A DNA stretch of 64,000 nucleotides from UBA5239 sp031548025 (GCA_031548025.1 JAVBRM010000072.1:1-64000); one strand, 5' to 3'; positions 17,827-26,607 are shown, counted from the stretch's first letter. Program-made: numbers and translations. The notes: generated from the sequence alone by a model not told the origin.

Positions 17827-18939
17827 ATGAACTCAAATACACTTGACATTCTGAAAAAAACCGTCAGCAAAGAGAGTGGTCCGGCATTTTATGTGCGGGT
17901 GGAGAACTGTCTGGAAAAAATGATCGTCAGCGGCAAGTTGCCGGCAGGCGCGCGGCTGCCTTCCGAAATGGCTTTGAGTTCCGAACTCGGGATCAATCAC
18001 CAGACCATTCGCAAGGCACTGGTGAATCTGGCCCGCAAGGGTTATCTGGACCGGCGTCAAAAAAGCGGCACCTTTGTCTGCAATATGAGAAAGAATATGA
18101 ATATCGGTCTCTTTTATCTGCAGGAATCGACCGAAGATTATATGAATGAGGCCGGCCGGTATATCCAGCAGGAATGCTACCGGCATGATCTTGACCTCAA
18201 ACATTTTGTTTACGATGAGAATTATTTTGCTTCCGGCAAATTCGCCACCGATGTTCTGAAAATGAATCTGGACGGTGCGATTGTCGCCATGGAGGAGACC
18301 GACATCTGCCGCGAGGCGGTACTGGAACTGGTGCGCAAGAAGTTCCCGGTCGTGTCCTATAACAACTGTTTCCCGCTGACCGCTGAAATCCCGCAGGTCC
18401 GCAATGATCTCGCCTTACGTACCCGGCGGATGTTGGATTATCTGTGGGAAGCCGGGCACCGGAAAATCGGTTATATCGCCGATTTCAAAAATTCAGAATC
18501 GGCCCGGGCCTACCATGAATTCTGTCAGGAAAAAATGATCAACGCGTCTCAGCGCTTCATGAGTCTGGAGTTCAACGGTCCCTATGCCAAATGGCTCCAG
18601 ATGCCGGTCGACCAGATCATGCGGGGATTTCTGTCTTCCAATCCGGACATCACCGCGGTAGTCCTGCGCGGCATCGGCATACAGGTTATCCTGAAACAGC
18701 TCTCGCTCATGGGCAAAAAAGTACCGGATGATTTATCGATTACATCCCTGGGGGACAACATACTATGCGAGCTGGCCCATCCACCGATAACCGCGGCCCG
18801 CCTCGATTACCCCAAGCTGGCCGAATGTACCGTAGCCAAATTGCTGGATTTGCTCCAAGGCAGCCCCCTCGCCGAAATGATCACCCAGGTACCGGAACAG
18901 CTTATCCTCCGCGAATCCGTCCGGCGCCTATTGCCGTAA
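17827..18939 (+). CDS. GntR-HTH / LacI-type effector domain transcriptional regulator
   Basis: About 370 residues. The N-terminal GntR winged helix (YVRVENCLEKMIVSG, PAGARLPSEMALSSELGI, TIRKALVNLARKGYLD) is joined to a periplasmic-binding-protein-like domain (MNIGLFYLQ..., LDGAIVAMEE, VSYNN, GHRKIGYIAD, MGKKVPDDLSITSLGDN). This hybrid is the AraR/DegA-like arrangement used for sugar repressors. Starts at 17794 (AGGAGG only 2 bases away), 17809 and 17827 are possible. I choose 17827 since AAAGGA is 7 bases upstream. It is divergent from the 17696-4998 hydrolase operon and is its likely regulator. Confidence 0.88.
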   Translation: MNSNTLDILKKTVSKESGPAFYVRVENCLEKMIVSGKLPAGARLPSEMALSSELGINHQTIRKALVNLARKGYLDRRQKSGTFVCNMRKNMNIGLFYLQESTEDYMNEAGRYIQQECYRHDLDLKHFVYDENYFASGKFATDVLKMNLDGAIVAMEETDICREAVLELVRKKFPVVSYNNCFPLTAEIPQVRNDLALRTRRMLDYLWEAGHRKIGYIADFKNSESARAYHEFCQEKMINASQRFMSLEFNGPYAKWLQMPVDQIMRGFLSSNPDITAVVLRGIGIQVILKQLSLMGKKVPDDLSITSLGDNILCELAHPPITAARLDYPKLAECTVAKLLDLLQGSPLAEMITQVPEQLILRESVRRLLP

Positions 18940-19016
18940 CCCTGCCCTAACCTCTTCGCATTTTTTAAGTTCCCGGCTCACGGAAATATTTTTGTCGTGA
19001 TTTAGTGTTTTTGGAC

Positions 19017-19045
19017 TTGACATAAATGATTTTTTAAGTTATAAT
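19017..19045 (+). promoter_or_regulatory. Sigma-70-type promoter of the second GntR gene
   Basis: TTGACA (19017-19022), 17-base spacer, TATAAT (19040-19045): perfect consensus on both boxes with optimal spacing. The transcription start should fall near 19052, exactly where the operator palindrome begins. Confidence 0.85.
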
Positions 19046-19052
19046 TATATAT

Positions 19053-19072
19053 AAACTGGTTCGATCCAGTTT
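19053..19072. promoter_or_regulatory. Operator palindrome 1 for the GntR regulator
   Basis: AAACTGG-T-TCGA-T-CCAGTTT: 7-bp perfect arms around a TCGA centre, starting 8 bases after the -10 box. Near-identical to the palindrome at 20213-20232 in front of the next gene. Position over the transcription start implies repression (autoregulation). Confidence 0.8.
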
Positions 19073-19096
19073 CAATAATAACCCGGAAATAAGCAA

Positions 19097-20200
19097 ATGC
19101 TGCCTGAAACCAGAATTGATGATCGTTCCCGCCCGCTGGCATTGCGTGACCTGCTGCGGCGGCGGATCTCTGACGGCGCTTATCCGCCAGGGCGGCGTTT
19201 GCCGGGCGAACGGCAATTGGCCGAGACTTTCAACGTCTGCCGCTGGACCGTCAACGAAGCTGTCGGCCTCCTTGAAAAAGAAGGCGTTCTGGAACGCTTT
19301 CCGCGTCGGGGGGTATATGTTCGGGAGACTCCGTCGCCGCGCGGAATCTGCCGCAAACTGGTGTTTATCATGCCGGATGAGCCAATCGGTGAAGCGACTC
19401 AAGGCTTCGTGCGCTGGAACCGTTTCCTGGAATTCAATTCCGGTTTAACCGAGGGAGCGCGGCGCAATGACCTGGAACTCTCTTTGCTGCCGACCGGCCG
19501 GGTACTCAGTTTGAACCGTGAGAGCGGCATTTTGGCGGCGGTGATTGTTTCTACCGAGGGATTCGAAACCGACGGCTCCGACAATAAATATCTTCGCCAT
19601 CTGCAGAAAAATCGTATTCCGGTGATTTTGATCGGTCCGGAAGTGCCGCTGGCGGGAATCAGCTGTATCCGTTATGACCGGGAAACAGCCTGCCGCCGGG
19701 TAGCGGATTTCATTGCCACCAGAGATCTCCGCTCCATGGTATTCCTCCAATCAACTGAAGACAACAACCGCTGTGTCAAAATCCGGCAATATCTGGCGGA
19801 TAACGGTTCCCCGCTGTCCTCCTGGCAGGATATTGTTCTGCCCGGCACCATCAATTCGGCCATCGAAGTATTGCGCGAAACATTGTCAACCGACAAATCA
19901 AAATTGCCCGATCTTTTTTATTGCGACCGGATGATTTATCCGCTGGTTTTATTGCGGGTGGCCGCCGAACGCGACTGGCGGCTCGGTCGGGATCTTCATA
20001 TGGTGGCTTTTACCTGCCGGACGGCGATTGAGCATATTTCGCCGGAGCTCAGTTACTTGCGGATTCCCTATTATGAAATGGGACTGGAAGCCTGTGAGCT
20101 GGCGCTTCGGCTGAATAACAATCCCGATCAGGTGGAATTTATCGAATTGAAAGGCGAAATGATTGTCGGCGCCTCCGATTTATCAATAGGAATAAAATAA
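19097..20200 (+). CDS. GntR-family regulator with LacI-like effector domain
   Basis: 367 residues. The N-terminal winged helix (LRDLLRRRISDGAYPPGRRLPGERQLAE, CRWTVNEAVGLLEKEGVLE, GVYVRET) is followed by a sugar-binding-type domain (KLVFIMPDEP, VIVSTEGFE, RIPVILIGPEVP, DLFYCDRMIYPLVLL, HMVAFTC). Start ATG at 19097; only weak GGAAAT-type ribosome binding is visible upstream. It lies 48 bases upstream of the pectate-lyase-like gene. The two share matching operators, so this is very probably its dedicated repressor, induced by a product of the target polysaccharide. Confidence 0.88.
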   Translation: MLPETRIDDRSRPLALRDLLRRRISDGAYPPGRRLPGERQLAETFNVCRWTVNEAVGLLEKEGVLERFPRRGVYVRETPSPRGICRKLVFIMPDEPIGEATQGFVRWNRFLEFNSGLTEGARRNDLELSLLPTGRVLSLNRESGILAAVIVSTEGFETDGSDNKYLRHLQKNRIPVILIGPEVPLAGISCIRYDRETACRRVADFIATRDLRSMVFLQSTEDNNRCVKIRQYLADNGSPLSSWQDIVLPGTINSAIEVLRETLSTDKSKLPDLFYCDRMIYPLVLLRVAAERDWRLGRDLHMVAFTCRTAIEHISPELSYLRIPYYEMGLEACELALRLNNNPDQVEFIELKGEMIVGASDLSIGIK

Positions 20201-20212
20201 TTTTTTTTCAAC

Positions 20213-20232
20213 AAACTGGTCCGAACCAGAAA
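20213..20232. promoter_or_regulatory. Operator palindrome 2 (GntR target)
   Basis: AAACTGGT-CCGA-ACCAGAAA shares AAACTGGT, CGA and CCAG with operator 1 (19053). It lies in the 48-base gap between the regulator and the pectate-lyase-like gene, just upstream of its AAGGAAG ribosome binding site, so binding here would block elongation or a local promoter. Confidence 0.75.
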
Positions 20233-20248
20233 AAAAGGAAGCATAAAT

Positions 20249-22510
20249 ATGTACGAAAAAATCATTTTTGTTCTGATTCTGTTTGTCGGAGCAATGCTCA
20301 GTGCGGCAAATGTACGGGATTTCGGAGCGGTTGGCGATGGGCATACCGATGACACTGCCGCCATTCAGCGCGCCCTTGACGCCGCCCTGGCCAATGCCGA
20401 CGCCAATCGTTTTTCCATGGCGCCATTGCTGCCGGACCAGCCGAATAAATTCCGCATCAGCGACAGTGGAACGCCGGAAGTGTTTTTCCCGGCGGGGCAC
20501 TACCGGATCACCTCGTCATTGGTCGGCGGCCGGATCGCCATGCTGCGCGGAGAAGACGGGGCGATACTTGAACAAGCCGCCCCGGATGCCGATTTGCTCT
20601 ATTTCAATGCGGGACGGCGAATCCGGATCGAAAATCTGACTTTTCGGGGCGGTAACTGCCAGCTCAGGCTATGGACCAGCAATGGCGACATGTCGATTCT
20701 TGCAGTGGAAAATTGTCGTTTTGAAAACGGCCAACTGGCATTTCGTACCGATTCTCTGGCGTTGAATCAGGATGGACCGCAGCAGAAAGTTCCCCCGTAT
20801 ACCGTACAGCGCAGCGATGACGGGCAAATCAAGTTGGTTCCCCGTTCACCGGAGAACCTGAAATGGATGTATAATTCCACCGTCGTGGTTTTTACCGATA
20901 CCGAGTTCCGCGGTTGCCGCCGGGCGCTATGGAGTCAGGTTGATTATACGGTATTGGAAAACTGCCGGATCTATCCGGCTCGTGAAATGGCCGGTTCAGT
21001 CTTTTATTTTCGCGGCCTGGCCCGCGTCAATCGCCTGACCGGACGGGCGGAGCCGTTACCCGGCAAGAACGCCTGCTGGTTCGAACTGGATCAGGACCGG
21101 GAACTTGAAATACCGATAACCGCCGCCGGAGGTTATTGGAGTACCGGCAGTTATGCATTTCGGCATCTCGATCTGGATACCACGGGCTCCGGCATGTGCG
21201 TGGTCCGCAGTAACTGCGTTCCGCGCCGCTCGCCACGTTCGATCATCGTGGCCGACAGCACGGTAAAATCCGCCGGATGCCCGGAGAATGGAATCGTTTA
21301 TATCGAAAAAGACACCCATCCTAATCTGCTGGTTGTCCGCAACGTCCGTGAACGCTCAGGCCAGCCGGTCCGGGCGGTCACCTGGGAAGCGGAGCCCACG
21401 TTGCCGCAATTGAAAAAACTGCAGCATTACAACTGCCCGGTCAAAGAAAACTATACCATCGTCATCGGCGACAACAGTTTCGAAGTCAATGAAGACACCC
21501 CCGCCGCCTTAAAACCATTTACCGAAAAACCGGTTAAAGTCGAGGAAATGCCGGAAATACCGCGTCGCGCCCAAGGCAAAGCACTTACCGCTTCCGGCCT
21601 GGTACCCGGCCTGGCTGAAGATCAGTCGGCGCAATTGCAAAAATTGGTCGATGAGGCGGCAAAGAAAAATTTACAGACATTGCTGCTCCCCGGTGAGCGT
21701 TATCGGCTCGACCGGACTATCGAACTGCCGGAGAAACTCACCATTGCCGGTTCCGGGGTGGTATTGCTCTATGCCGGTAAACCGGACCTGGTATTCTTCC
21801 GAGCCGCCAAGGCCGGCGACGTGGCATTCCGCAATATCAAATTTTCCGGCGGTCAAACCGTTGCCCGGCTGGAAATCCCGTCCGATATTCCGGCACGGGT
21901 TGATTTTGATTTCTGCACATTCCTCGGCCAGACCGGAACCGCCGTCATACTGCATGCAGGTCAAACCAATCAGGCAGCGCTGACCATGCGTAACTCGTTA
22001 TTCCGGTGCCACCGGGGGGTGGATACCAATGCCGCCCGCAACGACCTCAATACCCTCTGGCTGCATAACCTTCCGGGGTTGGATAATTCCGGTTTCATCG
22101 TGAACCGCGGCGGCCTTATGCGCATGACCGCCAACCTGGGCATACCGACCGCCGTCAGTCCCCGCAAGTGGAAGGGCATGCCGGTGGAATCATTCGGCCG
22201 CAATATCCGTTGGGTTGATAATTACGGTACTCTCTATATGCAGGACAACCGGTTCGGCGGCGAATCGGATGGCGGCATTCCCGCGATCTTTCATTGCGCC
22301 TCCGGCGGAGACGTAGTCATCGAGGGCGGTTATAACAGCCATTACAATCCCACCACCACGCAAAGCGTAATTCATTTTGAAGCGGTGCCGAAGCGAGTAA
22401 TCATCCGTGAACTGGTTACCCATCCCGACGCCGCTCCGGGACAGCGCAAATTATGGAGCGGCAACTCCGGCGCCGAACCGGTCGTATCCGGGGTTTTTGC
22501 ACGTTACTAA
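20249..22510 (+). CDS. Exported right-handed beta-helix protein, pectate-lyase/GH28-like
   Basis: 753 residues with signal peptide MYEKIIFVLILFVGAMLSAA. Immediately after it comes NVRDFGAVGDGHTDDTAAIQRALD (about residues 20-43), the N-terminal signature of the Pectate_lyase_3 family of tailspike and GH28/GH55-like helices. Beta-helix rungs follow (IENLTFRGG, LAVENCRFENG). A second helix-like region near 455-560 (LQKLVDEAAKKNLQTLLLPGERYRL, VAFRNIKFSGG) suggests two consecutive solenoids. The exact polysaccharide is unknown; a polyuronate is plausible given uxuA nearby. Controlled by the GntR operators; followed 17 bases later by a pseudopilin gene. Confidence 0.82.
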   Translation: MYEKIIFVLILFVGAMLSAANVRDFGAVGDGHTDDTAAIQRALDAALANADANRFSMAPLLPDQPNKFRISDSGTPEVFFPAGHYRITSSLVGGRIAMLRGEDGAILEQAAPDADLLYFNAGRRIRIENLTFRGGNCQLRLWTSNGDMSILAVENCRFENGQLAFRTDSLALNQDGPQQKVPPYTVQRSDDGQIKLVPRSPENLKWMYNSTVVVFTDTEFRGCRRALWSQVDYTVLENCRIYPAREMAGSVFYFRGLARVNRLTGRAEPLPGKNACWFELDQDRELEIPITAAGGYWSTGSYAFRHLDLDTTGSGMCVVRSNCVPRRSPRSIIVADSTVKSAGCPENGIVYIEKDTHPNLLVVRNVRERSGQPVRAVTWEAEPTLPQLKKLQHYNCPVKENYTIVIGDNSFEVNEDTPAALKPFTEKPVKVEEMPEIPRRAQGKALTASGLVPGLAEDQSAQLQKLVDEAAKKNLQTLLLPGERYRLDRTIELPEKLTIAGSGVVLLYAGKPDLVFFRAAKAGDVAFRNIKFSGGQTVARLEIPSDIPARVDFDFCTFLGQTGTAVILHAGQTNQAALTMRNSLFRCHRGVDTNAARNDLNTLWLHNLPGLDNSGFIVNRGGLMRMTANLGIPTAVSPRKWKGMPVESFGRNIRWVDNYGTLYMQDNRFGGESDGGIPAIFHCASGGDVVIEGGYNSHYNPTTTQSVIHFEAVPKRVIIRELVTHPDAAPGQRKLWSGNSGAEPVVSGVFARY

Positions 22511-22527
22511 CTTTAGGAGAAATAATT

Positions 22528-23238
22528 ATGAACAAGTTTTTCACGCTCATCGAACTCCTGGTCGTGATCGCGATTATCGCGATCCTGGCGGCAATGCTGC
22601 TTCCGGCTCTCAACCGTGCCCGAAGTATGGCCCGGGGGGCAGTCTGCATCGGCAATCTCAAGCAACATGCGGTAGCTGCAAATTTCTATCATGATACCTT
22701 CGACGGTTTCGTAACTCCTTACCGGATGGGGGCAACCTCGGGAGTGAATACCTTGTGGCATTCCGCCAACAGCGTTTATGCCGAGAATCTGCGCCAATTC
22801 AACACTGTCTCCGGCGATAAAGAAGACAACAGCCCGGTATTCCGCTGTCCTTCCGTACCAAACGGCACGAAAACCTTTTACGACCAGTCCGGAACCACGG
22901 AACTGTCGCCATACAGCTACCTGATCAATTCCGGCATCAGTTTCAGCCTGAACCATATGGATAGCGCGGAGAGCACCCCGCGCAAGGTATCTTCGTTCAA
23001 AAACCCCTCGCGGACGCCATATATCACCGACGGCGTCGGCCCGGCCCAATATGACTCGTGGCGGGCGGGAGTAACCGATCCGGCGGTAATCATCGGCAGC
23101 GGCACCAATCAGCGCAAAATCGATTACCGCCACCAAAGCAAAGCTCAAATCCTAACCCTTGGCCTGAATGTTACCTCCTCCAAGAACATCCCCAAAGCCG
23201 TCAAGCCCCCCGAAGGTGCCCAGGATGTCCTCGACTGA
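22528..23238 (+). CDS. DUF1559-type pseudopilin with degenerate C-terminal motif
   Basis: 236 residues starting MNKF then FTLIELLVVIAIIAILAAML, followed by NRARSMARGAVCIGNLKQHA as in other pseudopilins of the family. TTAGGAGA lies 11 bases before ATG 22528; an upstream in-frame start inside the preceding gene is rejected. Where the family has H-x8-FxDGH this protein reads RHQSKAQILTLGLNV, so the Asp-Gly-His is missing. It is the last gene of the GntR / beta-helix unit. Confidence 0.9.
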   Translation: MNKFFTLIELLVVIAIIAILAAMLLPALNRARSMARGAVCIGNLKQHAVAANFYHDTFDGFVTPYRMGATSGVNTLWHSANSVYAENLRQFNTVSGDKEDNSPVFRCPSVPNGTKTFYDQSGTTELSPYSYLINSGISFSLNHMDSAESTPRKVSSFKNPSRTPYITDGVGPAQYDSWRAGVTDPAVIIGSGTNQRKIDYRHQSKAQILTLGLNVTSSKNIPKAVKPPEGAQDVLD

Positions 23239-23274
23239 ACCAATAAAGACAGAAAAACAAGTGAGATTTGCGAT

Positions 23275-23303
23275 TTGACAAATTCCCGACATCGGGATAA
23301 TGT
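23275..23303 (+). promoter_or_regulatory. Promoter with embedded palindromic operator before the PBP gene
   Basis: TTGACA at 23275-23280 is followed by TAATGT (17-base spacing) or GATAAT (15-base spacing). The spacer holds a 14-bp palindrome, TCCCGA-CA-TCGGGA (23284-23297). A palindrome between the -35 and -10 boxes is a classic repressor site. No regulator gene is adjacent, so the protein that binds is unknown. Confidence 0.62.
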
Positions 23304-23327
23304 ATTGGTATCATTCCGGAGGTACTT

Positions 23328-24722
23328 ATGTTACGTAATCTCAGTATTCTTCTCGTGATCCTCATTTGTCAAATTTCCGGGGCCGGTGATTATTCTGCGG
23401 AGCAATTGTTGAAGCTGGTCGATGTTCAATCCGATCGGGTGGAGCTTAATGCGGAAGGCCAAAAGCGTTATCCGAGGGATGCCTCCGCCGAATTGTTGAA
23501 GAAAGATTTGCAGCTTTTGTATAGCTACAAGCCAACTGAAGACAGGCGTAGCGTTTACAATTGGTTCATCGAAAACCTCGAGTTCCGGTTATATTCAGAC
23601 CGCATTGAATCTTTAAGTTATAAATTGAATGACAGATTGGGCGAACTTAAATTCGACCCAAAGAAAGTGTTTTTAGCAGATTTATCGCTGGATGAAACTC
23701 CGGAGCTTGACGGAGCAACTTCGACTTTACCCATGCGTAAAATTCTGATGGGTTACTTCTTCGGGGTTAAATCAGAGTGGGCGAGACACATCTATATGCC
23801 GGAAATCAACCATCTGGATATGCCTTCTTATCAATATCAGAATAATATCCCCCGCTATCAGACTTTTCGCCAGGCGAAGCCCAAACCCAGATTGACAGTC
23901 CGGCGCGAGATACTTTTGACCGGAGAAGCATTTACACCAAACAGTTATACCGGCAAAGCCTACCAGCGGCTTCTGGAAAATCCCAATACCGTGGTTATCA
24001 ATTCGGTTTCCCCGGAAGACGTTGCCGCGCTGACGGAGAAGGATTTCAAAGTTGCATTTGATCTTGACGACCTCATTCCGCATTCTGGAGATATTCTTCC
24101 CCGCGAATCACTGGCCCGGATTGAATGCAAAATTATCGCCTATGATGCCCTGGTGGCCATTGCTCACGTCTCAAATCCGATCGACAATATCACGTTGGAA
24201 CAAATAAGAAAAATATACACGTCCGAAAAACAACCGGCTGAAACTCCCGGTAACTTTACAAGTAAGCTGACCTGGAAAGATATAAATAAGAAAGGTGCTC
24301 CTTCTCCAATCATGCCATTGGGCAGAAATCCCAATTCCGGTACCGGCATATTGATGCGCAAACTGCTGTTCCAAGGCCTCCCCTCCGAGGCTGAAAAACA
24401 GATTCACAAGAGCCTGACTATGAACGGCATTTTTGACATGCTGGGTTCCAACAAGGCGGCGATCGGTTTCTCGGTGTTTTATTTCGAGCAAAACATCAAT
24501 CCGATGCCTTACTCGAAAAATCTGGCGATCAACGGAATTATGCCGAGCAATGAGAGCATTGCGGACGGTTCCTATCCGCTCCGGGCTCCGATTTACGCGG
24601 CCATCCGCCGGGATGAACCGGCCGGCTCCCCCGCCCGCAGGATCTATGATTTTCTCTCCACCCCGGAGGGGCAAACCGTAATCGAAGCCTCCGGCTATGT
24701 CTCGGCCCGGGAAGCCAAATAA
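23328..24722 (+). CDS. Exported PstS-like solute-binding protein with long N-terminal extension
   Basis: 464 residues with signal peptide MLRNLSILLVILICQISGAG. The first 180 residues are helical and unrecognised. From about 190 a type II periplasmic-binding fold appears: REILLTGEAFTPNSYTGKAYQRLL, AYDALVAIAHVSNPIDNITLEQIRKIYTSE, GRNPNSGTGILMRKLLF, NKAAIGFSVFYFE, YPLRAPIYAAIRRDEP, ARRIYDFLSTPEGQ. These are hallmarks of PstS/PBP-like phosphate-type binding proteins. There is no pstCAB nearby and the N-terminal extension is unusual, so it may sense rather than transport. GGAGG lies 7 bases before the ATG. Confidence 0.75.
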   Translation: MLRNLSILLVILICQISGAGDYSAEQLLKLVDVQSDRVELNAEGQKRYPRDASAELLKKDLQLLYSYKPTEDRRSVYNWFIENLEFRLYSDRIESLSYKLNDRLGELKFDPKKVFLADLSLDETPELDGATSTLPMRKILMGYFFGVKSEWARHIYMPEINHLDMPSYQYQNNIPRYQTFRQAKPKPRLTVRREILLTGEAFTPNSYTGKAYQRLLENPNTVVINSVSPEDVAALTEKDFKVAFDLDDLIPHSGDILPRESLARIECKIIAYDALVAIAHVSNPIDNITLEQIRKIYTSEKQPAETPGNFTSKLTWKDINKKGAPSPIMPLGRNPNSGTGILMRKLLFQGLPSEAEKQIHKSLTMNGIFDMLGSNKAAIGFSVFYFEQNINPMPYSKNLAINGIMPSNESIADGSYPLRAPIYAAIRRDEPAGSPARRIYDFLSTPEGQTVIEASGYVSAREAK

Positions 24723-24747
24723 ACTATTTACCGAGCATTTGGTCCTT

Positions 24748-25701
24748 TCAATAAATTATGTCCAGAGCTTCCATCAGGCCTTTCAAGTATCCGATAGCCA
24801 ACAGATTGCCTTGCATTTCGTAGCCGGGGTTGGCATTGGTTTCTCCGGCCATGGTCGGGGTGTGGTCCGGGCGCAGCAACACGTCCAACCCGACATCCCG
24901 GCAGCACCGGAGAGCATCCGCCATATTGGTCGGACCATTATCGTGAAATGTCTCCCGGAATTTGCATTTATTACCCTCAATGTCCCGAAAGTGAATGAAC
25001 GCGATCCGGTCTTTGAACTCCGGCAGCAGGGAATAAATATCCTCCCCCATGGCTTTGAACGACGCCAGGCAGAACGTTATGCAGTGAGAGGGCGAATCTG
25101 ACAGCGCCATGACCCTGCGGTATGCCCCGGCGGAGGTCAGAATCCGGCTGTATCCCTTTAATGGGGAAACCGGCGGATCATCGGGATGCAGTCCCATTCG
25201 GACGCCGGATTTTTCCGCCACCGGCAATACGGCATTCAGAAAATATTCATAATTCCGCCAAACCTCATCCTCCGTGATTTTCAAGGGTTCGTTCCTGACA
25301 TCGTCAAGGTCGAATCCGGACGTCAAGGCGCCGCCGCGCTCCGGCAGGTCTACCCGAGTCCGGTACCAGCCGACCCCCACCATGAAATTATAACACAGCA
25401 GGGGGATTTCCAACCGTCCCATATTTTCAAGCATCCGCTGATATTTCTCGATATCCTCATCGCGCCCGGGCAACCCCATCTTGATCCGGTTCATGTCAAA
25501 CTGATCTCCCTCCAACGCATGGAGTTGGAAACCGTAATCGGTGAACCGTGAATGCACCTGCCGCAGCGAATCGAAATCCCACGGCGGCAGAAGTCCGCTC
25601 AATTCCGGCGCGGCTTTGGTCACCGCATACCTGATTCCGGCCTGCAAGGCCAATTGCCACTTAATATCCGGCTTCACCGGAAGCATCAATCCAAGTTTCA
25701 T
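24748..25701 (-). CDS. uxuA: Mannonate dehydratase
   Basis: 317 residues, cytoplasmic. Converts D-mannonate to 2-keto-3-deoxygluconate in glucuronate breakdown (EC 4.2.1.8 family). Landmarks are the TIM-barrel residues GVRMGLHPDDPPVSPLKG, SHCITFCLASF, RIAFIHFRDIEGN, ETFHDNGPTNMADALR, LLRPDHTPTM and LLAIGYLKGLMEAL. The His and Cys ligands and the DDPP loop fit UxuA. It is slightly shorter than the E. coli enzyme. It lies 77 bases downstream of the IclR regulator on the same strand, which suggests local KdgR-like control. Confidence 0.9.
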   Translation of the reverse strand: MKLGLMLPVKPDIKWQLALQAGIRYAVTKAAPELSGLLPPWDFDSLRQVHSRFTDYGFQLHALEGDQFDMNRIKMGLPGRDEDIEKYQRMLENMGRLEIPLLCYNFMVGVGWYRTRVDLPERGGALTSGFDLDDVRNEPLKITEDEVWRNYEYFLNAVLPVAEKSGVRMGLHPDDPPVSPLKGYSRILTSAGAYRRVMALSDSPSHCITFCLASFKAMGEDIYSLLPEFKDRIAFIHFRDIEGNKCKFRETFHDNGPTNMADALRCCRDVGLDVLLRPDHTPTMAGETNANPGYEMQGNLLAIGYLKGLMEALDIIY

Positions 25702-25778
25702 ACTTATCTCTTTATTTATATTACTGTAGCTACGAACAGTTCAATCAGGATGAAATATTTTCTCACTTGGAGCTCACC

Positions 25779-26540
25779 TTAATTCATCGTGTCGCTGCAA
25801 AATTCGGCGGTTTTGGACATTTCTTTTGCGAGTGGGTTCCAGTCTTCCTTTTTCAGGCCGCCGGGCGTGCTTAACAGGGTTATCGCCCCGGCGATCTGAT
25901 TCTGATCGTTGAATACCGGCACTGATAACGCATCCACGTGCCATTTGTACTGCGGATCGCTCGAAGCCGAGTTGAAGACATATCCCGTTTCCTTGAAGTC
26001 TTCGATTTTTTCTTTCAACTTCTGCAACCGGGCTTCTGTGTCGATTTTTTCTTTCAGGCCCTTGACCAGTTTTGAGAGTTCGGAGTCATTCATTTCAGAG
26101 GTCAGAATCACCCCCACCGAACCGCCGGTAACCAAATGGTCACGGGAACCGATCGAGGTCGTCAATGCGATATCCCAGGGGGCTTTGGCGCACAGTACGT
26201 TGACTTGTTCGTCACCGTCGCGCACGGAGAGTTTGACGGAAAATCCGACTTTTTTGGCCAGATGTTCCAGAATCGGCTGGAGGACTTTGTAACGCTCAAG
26301 CTGAAAAGAGACCTTACGCGCAATCGGCAATATACCGGTGGAAATATCATAATGATTGCCATTCACCTTGACCAGCCAGTTGTATTCGACCATGGTGGAA
26401 ATGATCCGGTAGCAGGTGGCCTGTGGAATTTGCAAGGCGTTTTTGATTTCCGACTGACTTACTCTGCCCGGATGGGCTCCGATATATTCGAGCACTTGAA
26501 TTGCTTTTTCCAGAACCGGTATCGTATTGAGATTTTCCAT
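25779..26540 (-). CDS. IclR-family transcriptional regulator
   Basis: 253 residues. The N-terminal winged helix (VLEKAIQVLEYIGAHPGRVSQSEIKNAL, ATCYRIISTMVEYNWLV) is followed by the IclR effector domain (LEHLAKKVGFSVKLSVRDGDEQVNVLC, VTGGSVGVILTSEM, YVFNSASSDPQ..VDALSVPVF, AGAITLL). KdgR of this family controls uronate catabolism. Here it is followed by uxuA, which fits the same role. Its promoter has consensus boxes and a pair of direct repeats, so it is probably autoregulated. Confidence 0.93.
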   Translation of the reverse strand: MENLNTIPVLEKAIQVLEYIGAHPGRVSQSEIKNALQIPQATCYRIISTMVEYNWLVKVNGNHYDISTGILPIARKVSFQLERYKVLQPILEHLAKKVGFSVKLSVRDGDEQVNVLCAKAPWDIALTTSIGSRDHLVTGGSVGVILTSEMNDSELSKLVKGLKEKIDTEARLQKLKEKIEDFKETGYVFNSASSDPQYKWHVDALSVPVFNDQNQIAGAITLLSTPGGLKKEDWNPLAKEMSKTAEFCSDTMN

Positions 26541-26552
26541 TTTATTCTCATT

Positions 26553-26584
26553 TGAATAATTATTTTTCCTTAATGAATAATTAT
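26553..26584 (-). promoter_or_regulatory. Direct-repeat operator candidate upstream of iclR-type gene
   Basis: TGAATAATTAT occurs twice as an exact 11-bp direct repeat (26553-26563 and 26574-26584), 21 bp apart (two helical turns). The second copy overlaps the minus-strand -10 box. Arrangement fits cooperative binding by a dimeric regulator. Confidence 0.6.
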
Positions 26585-26607
26585 ACTATCAAAATGAAAA
26601 TTGTCAA
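26580..26607 (-). promoter_or_regulatory. Promoter of the IclR-family gene
   Basis: Minus strand TTGACA (26602-26607), 16-base spacer, TATAAT (26580-26585), both perfect. Transcription would start near 26573, inside the direct repeat region. The gap 26541-26667 otherwise holds no gene. Confidence 0.8.

Noticed and set aside
25708..25743. Promoter for uxuA (TTGAAC-N17-TATAAA, minus strand)
   Set aside because: Its start would leave only about 7 bases before the ATG, too short for the ribosome site; co-transcription with iclR is likelier.
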